64,000 nucleotides of DNA. It comes from Desulfovibrio inopinatus DSM 10711. GTDB taxonomy: Bacteria; Desulfobacterota; Desulfovibrionia; Desulfovibrionales; Desulfovibrionaceae. Location of the stretch: NCBI RefSeq assembly GCF_000429305.1, contig NZ_AUBP01000001.1:434001-498000 (forward strand). The letters run 5' to 3'. Of this stretch, positions 63,671 through 64,000 are shown in pieces. The number at the start of each line of letters is the position of its first letter. Position 1 is the first letter of the stretch. Position numbers and translations under genes: made by a program. A model generated the notes under the pieces. The model saw nothing but the letters and a program-made list of their open reading frames with translations, made no database searches and had not been told where the DNA came from.

Positions 63671-63704
63671 GCCGTTCAGGCTACTGGCCATATATCGCTC
63701 AGAC

Positions 63705-63735
63705 AAAAGGCGGTCCTTCGGGGCTGCCTTTTTTT
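63705..63735 (+). terminator. Terminator of the qmo operon
   Basis: A 10-bp stem (63707-63716 with 63721-63730, two G-T pairs) closed by a TTCG tetraloop and followed by a T-run. Confidence 0.8.
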
Positions 63736-63897
63736 GTTAGGGACTCTTGTGAATGGGAAGGGAAGAAAATTTTGAAAGTAAACGTTGGCTGGGTAAATAG
63801 AGATTGAATACCAGGTTGGTACGGTGAAGAGGATGGAAGAGGGGGAAGCTGTTCGCAGTACGTCCCCCCCAAAAGTAATGCTCGTGTTGTGGGTGCT

Positions 63898-64000
63898 TTA
63901 GTTTTCGTCGACGACTGGGCAGTCTTTAAGCGCTTCGCTAATATGTTCTTCGGGGTAATCAAAGTTTTTGAGATCCCCTTGAAGAAATGCATCATACGAG
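63898..64000 (-). CDS. C-terminal end of an unidentified gene
   Basis: Partial: 33 codons before a TAA at 63898, running off the right edge. The visible end includes GDLKNFDYPEEHISEALKDC, followed by an acidic tail. It looks like a genuine protein end (acidic, with a plausible helix) but is too short to place in a family. It is convergent with qmoD, whose terminator lies between. Confidence 0.4.
   Translation of the reverse strand, partial: SYDAFLQGDLKNFDYPEEHISEALKDCPVVDEN

Noticed and set aside
62351-63706. 451-codon minus-strand frame opposite qmoC/qmoD
   Set aside because: Shadow frame; it covers the qmo terminator and has no recognisable domain.
1-64000. CRISPR arrays, insertion sequences, prophage genes and rRNA
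   Set aside because: Read through for regularly spaced repeats, transposase/integrase motifs and rRNA signatures; none was recognised.

Overview
The window comes from a sulfate-reducing bacterium, most likely a member of the Desulfovibrionales. It carries the dissimilatory sulfate reduction genes sat, aprBA and qmoABC together with the accessory gene qmoD. It also carries a VPLPA-CTERM/exosortase D exopolysaccharide locus of the kind found in environmental Gram-negative bacteria. The exopolysaccharide half is visibly richer in A+T than the aprBA-qmo half, whose codon use looks strongly optimised for high expression. No transposase, integrase, phage gene or CRISPR array was seen.

Layout. Positions 1-6138 hold two divergent uptake systems: on the minus strand, a membrane-anchored periplasmic binding protein translationally coupled to a DAACS-type symporter; on the plus strand, a polyamine-type ABC transporter (potA, a Tat-exported binding protein, potB, potC). 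A FIST-PAS-PP2C signalling phosphatase follows (6361-8799). Positions 9108-42992 are the exopolysaccharide/exosortase locus. It contains two CTERM-type surface proteins flanking a sigma-54-type response regulator and a large hybrid kinase, a GGDEF-PilZ diguanylate cyclase and a stand-alone PilZ protein. It continues with the export and chain-length machinery (Wza-like protein, outer-membrane barrel, Wzz-like protein, tyrosine-kinase-like ATPase, AAA ATPase) and the assembly genes: flippase, polymerase, three sulfotransferases, an acyltransferase, a secreted glycoside hydrolase and three glycosyltransferases. It ends with exosortase D fused to EpsI, a priming glycosyltransferase and a PrsT-like TPR lipoprotein.

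Positions 43299-48457 contain tRNA-Lys(CTT), a PSP1/RicT protein, metG, and a second priming sugar transferase fused to a degenerate PilZ-like domain. On the minus strand from 54681 down to 48679 lie sat, a small coiled-coil protein gene, aconitase and ppiD. Positions 55531-63670 are aprBA-qmoABCD on the plus strand. The 849-bp gap between the divergent sat and aprB genes holds a good Rex operator match in front of sat and a weaker one in front of a sigma-70-like promoter for aprBA.

How the parts fit. Sat makes APS, AprBA reduces it, and QmoABC links AprBA to the quinone pool. APS is also the precursor of PAPS, the donor for the three sulfotransferases of the polysaccharide locus, so a sulfated exopolysaccharide is a reasonable inference. 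Three PilZ-type proteins and one diguanylate cyclase suggest c-di-GMP control of polymer synthesis. Sigma-54-like promoter elements before both CTERM genes suggest that the response regulator between them controls surface-protein expression. The least conventional observations are the tethered binding protein/DAACS symporter pair, the sugar transferase-PilZ fusion, and the helically phased TTCCAG repeats upstream of the first CTERM gene.
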